From the NCBI GenBank assembly GCA_041287335.1, contig JBEULM010000019.1, forward strand, positions 1 to 60,719: a DNA stretch of 60,719 nt, given 5' to 3'. Below, one piece after another: positions 58,858-60,719 of this stretch (positions are counted from its first letter, which is position 1; each line of letters starts with the position of its first letter). Origin of the DNA: Hydrogenobacter sp. Lineage in GTDB: Bacteria; Aquificota; Aquificia; Aquificales; Aquificaceae. The position numbers were made by a program, and so were the translations under genes. The notes beneath the pieces are model-generated. The model saw nothing but the letters and a program-made list of their open reading frames with translations. It was not told the origin of the DNA and made no database searches.

Positions 58858-59749
58858 TCTCCGATTGTACTTGTTTCATCCCGTCTTTATCACCAAGCGA
58901 AACGTATATTTCGTAAGCTCTCTTGAAAAAGATTCTTGCAGATTCAATATCTCCCTTATCTTTGTATAACAGACCAAGTCTGGCGTAGGCATAAGCTTGA
59001 AGTTTTTTATCTCCCTCTCTTTTTGCTAATTCCAATCCTTTTATGAGGTACTCAGATGCATTCTTAAAGTCCCTCAAGCGCCTATAGGTATCTCCCACAT
59101 TTACAAGGCTTATGGCTATAAGTTTTTTGTCTTGCGTTTTCTTTGCTTGCTCGTAAGATGCAAGATAGCTTTCAAGAGCTTCCTTTTCCTTTCCTTCCTT
59201 TATGTATATGCGTGCTATGTTGCTGTATGCAAAAGCTGTATATGTAGGATCTGTACTTACTTCTAAGGATCTTCTATAATAAAAAAGCGCTTTCTGAACA
59301 TCACCCATACTCTGGTATATATCCGCCATATTAAACATAGCGACAGTTTCACCTTTTGCGTCACTTAGTTCATGACTGATCTTCAGATGCTTTTCATGAT
59401 AGTAAAGTGCGGTATTGAGATCTCCCTTCAGATGATATATAAGTCCTAACCTGTTGTATATAACCGCAAGATCCTCGTAAGAGGGTGCGACTTTTTCAGC
59501 CCGCTTCAAAATGTCTATAGCTTTTTCAGGATCACCCTTCTTGAGATAAACGCTACTTATACAGATGTAAGGCTCTATATTTCTGGGGTATAGATCTATG
59601 GCTTCCTTCCCCATCTTTATAGCTCGCTCATAATCTCCAGCCTCAAGATAGCGCTGGCAATCATTACTGTAAAAGAGCGCATTGGCGCAAGAAGTGAGAA
59701 AGATAAGAATCCAGAGCATAAGAACCTTTTTAATAACTTGTCTTTTCAT
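58835..59749 (-). CDS. TPR-repeat lipoprotein
   Basis: 304 residues. Signal peptide with lipobox LTSC (Cys about residue 21), then at least six tetratricopeptide repeats (for example LAVIYNRLGLIYHLKGDLNTA, AYSNIARIYIKEGKEKEAL). Periplasmic, probably membrane-anchored scaffold; partners unknown. Confidence 0.85.
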   Translation of the reverse strand: MKRQVIKKVLMLWILIFLTSCANALFYSNDCQRYLEAGDYERAIKMGKEAIDLYPRNIEPYICISSVYLKKGDPEKAIDILKRAEKVAPSYEDLAVIYNRLGLIYHLKGDLNTALYYHEKHLKISHELSDAKGETVAMFNMADIYQSMGDVQKALFYYRRSLEVSTDPTYTAFAYSNIARIYIKEGKEKEALESYLASYEQAKKTQDKKLIAISLVNVGDTYRRLRDFKNASEYLIKGLELAKREGDKKLQAYAYARLGLLYKDKGDIESARIFFKRAYEIYVSLGDKDGMKQVQSEIKKLEKR

Positions 59750-59765
59750 CGGGATGCATTATAAT
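59738..59765 (+). promoter_or_regulatory. Predicted promoter of the DUF503 gene
   Basis: TTGTCT (59738-59743), 16-base spacer, TATAAT (59760-59765). The sequence ATTATAAT also gives a TATAAT on the other strand (59763-59758) for the TPR lipoprotein gene, though without a clear -35. Confidence 0.6.
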
Positions 59766-59786
59766 ATAGAACTTTGTAAAACTGGT

Positions 59787-60074
59787 ATGTTCTTGGGTGT
59801 ATTGAAGCTGGAGCTGTTTTTCCCTGAAAATGGATCTTTAAAGGAGAAGCGTTACTATCTCAGATCCATAAAGGACAGACTGAAAGGGAACTTCAATGTA
59901 TCCGTGGCTGAAACTGATCACCACGATCTGTGGCAGAGATCCCAAATAGCCGTTGCTTGTGTGGGTATGGAAAAGCAAGCTGTTGAGGAAACACTTACCA
60001 AAGTTAGGAACTTTCTTGATAGAAACTACCCAGAATTTATACTGAGTGTAAGTTTAGAGTACTTGAAAGTGTGA
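59787..60074 (+). CDS. DUF503 family protein
   Basis: 95 residues from the ATG at 59787, where the family normally begins (MFLGVLKLELFFPENGSLKE, then KRYYLRSIKDRLKGNF and VSVAETDHHDLWQRSQIAVACVG). A longer open frame from 59682 includes the TPR gene promoter and is not conserved. Small ferredoxin-like protein; often near ribosome-binding factor genes elsewhere, role unknown. Confidence 0.9.
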   Translation: MFLGVLKLELFFPENGSLKEKRYYLRSIKDRLKGNFNVSVAETDHHDLWQRSQIAVACVGMEKQAVEETLTKVRNFLDRNYPEFILSVSLEYLKV

Positions 60075-60079
60075 ACTAC

Positions 60080-60104
60080 TTCATCTTTTCAAAGGAAAGA
60101 TGAA
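60080..60104. repeat. Hairpin at the left end of an IS200/IS605-type element
   Basis: Perfect 9 bp inverted repeat TTCATCTTT/AAAGATGAA with a 7-base loop, 5 bases after the DUF503 stop and 25 before tnpB. Subterminal hairpins of this kind are the recognition structures at IS200/IS605 ends. Confidence 0.65.
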
Positions 60105-60128
60105 AGCAACCATTATATACAGGGGCAA

Positions 60129-60719
60129 ATGAGGAACAAAAGACGGGCAAACTACTCCTACAAGTTCAAGCTCTATCCGACAAAGGAGCAAAAACAGTTC
60201 TTAAAAAGAGCTGTAGGTTCTGTGAGGTTTGTTTATAACTACATGCTTGCCAGAGCAAAAGAAAATTATCATCTGGCAGGTCAGAAGTGGAATGTTTATG
60301 AGTATAAAAAGCTTTTGCCTTTGCTGAAAGAAGAGTATCCTTTTCTTAAAGAATCTCCTTCTCAATCTTTACAGGAAGCGGTGTTTAACCTTGACAAAGC
60401 CTTTAAAAACTTCTTTGCTGGAAGGTCGGATTTTCCAGCCTTTAAAAAGAAAGAGCATGGGGGTAGCTTTTATCTTCCTCCAGGTTTTAAGATTGAAAGG
60501 ATTAATCAAAAGTGGGGACTTTTATATCTGCCTAAATTGAAAGAGCCTATAAAAGTGAGGCTACACAGAGATATTGAAGGGGATATAGTAGCTATAAATG
60601 TGAGATTAACTCCGGCTGGTTCTTTTTATCTGACTGTGAGGGTTTGCAAAGAAATTCAAAAGTTAGAGGCGGTGGATAGAATATGTGCCATAGATGTAGG
60701 AGTTAAGCATTTTGCCACC
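60129..60719 (+). mobile_element. tnpB: TnpB (RNA-guided nuclease of an IS605/IS1341-type element), 3' end outside window
   Basis: 197 codons open to the window edge, ATG with AGGGG upstream. N-terminal helix-turn-helix YKFKLYPTKEQKQFLKRAVG and VRFVYNYML, middle beta-barrel part, and the RuvC-I motif CAIDVGVKHFA with the catalytic aspartate just at the edge. TnpB is the ancestor of Cas12 and uses an RNA read from the element's right end, which is out of view. No tnpA is seen on the left side. Confidence 0.93.

Overview
This 60.7 kb window looks like a chromosomal segment of a thermophilic, chemolithoautotrophic member of the Aquificaceae, close to Hydrogenobacter, Thermocrinis or Aquifex. The clues are compact, overlapping operons of unrelated genes, an isolated atpA with strongly Aquifex-like sequence, a branched-chain polyamine synthase typical of extreme thermophiles, a selenocysteine formate dehydrogenase with its own tRNA-Sec, and several unlinked biosynthetic genes. 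The genus is an inference; no 16S rRNA gene is present.

Layout. 1-6.3 kb: partial panE, polX, hemC, a HerA/DUF87-like ATPase and an AMIN-amidase. 6.3-15.4 kb (minus): gyrB, a double universal stress protein, rsmI, a YaaA-like gene, bioB, a LipM-like octanoyltransferase, infB, queE, and tRNA-Glu with a consensus promoter. 15.4-22.2 kb (minus): a type II secretion operon (TPR gene, gspG, two minor pseudopilins, gspC, gspD, gspN), then a mini FAD protein and bpsA. 22.2-29.8 kb: DUF72 and atpA (minus), a plus-strand DNA-repair run (recN, Ogg2-type glycosylase, Toprim protein, helical unknown), then acpP-fabF-rnc (minus) behind an unusual structured leader. 29.9-38 kb: three parts of a 2-hydroxyacyl-CoA dehydratase activase-like system (minus), with a MacAB-type exporter between them (plus).

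38-44.5 kb (minus) is a selenium-dependent formate dehydrogenase operon: fdhA with an in-frame UGA and SECIS hairpin, fdhB, fdhI, sodC, fdhE, a GcvH-like lipoyl-domain gene with a Tat-like N-terminus, and tRNA-Sec, whose first base is the last base of the preceding stop codon. 44.6-50.7 kb: a GAF-PAS-GGDEF-EAL protein, tRNA-Ser, tlpA-ccdA, hisH, pyrF and a NosL-like membrane protein. 50.8-57.8 kb: a type I-B (Tneap-like) cas operon, cas7-cas5-cas8-cas3-cas4-cas1-cas2, with no cas6 and no array in the window. 57.9 kb to the end: pdxA, a TPR lipoprotein, a DUF503 gene and the 5' part of a tnpB gene with a hairpin left end.

Functional links: UGA decoding (tRNA-Sec) sits with the one visible selenoprotein. 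Octanoyl transfer (LipM-like) and biotin synthase are neighbours, and the GcvH-like protein is a possible lipoyl acceptor. The most unusual unannotated signal is the acpP leader: three mutually crossing helices followed by a terminator-like hairpin next to the start codon, downstream of a near-consensus promoter. There is no gene-free stretch longer than about 200 bases.
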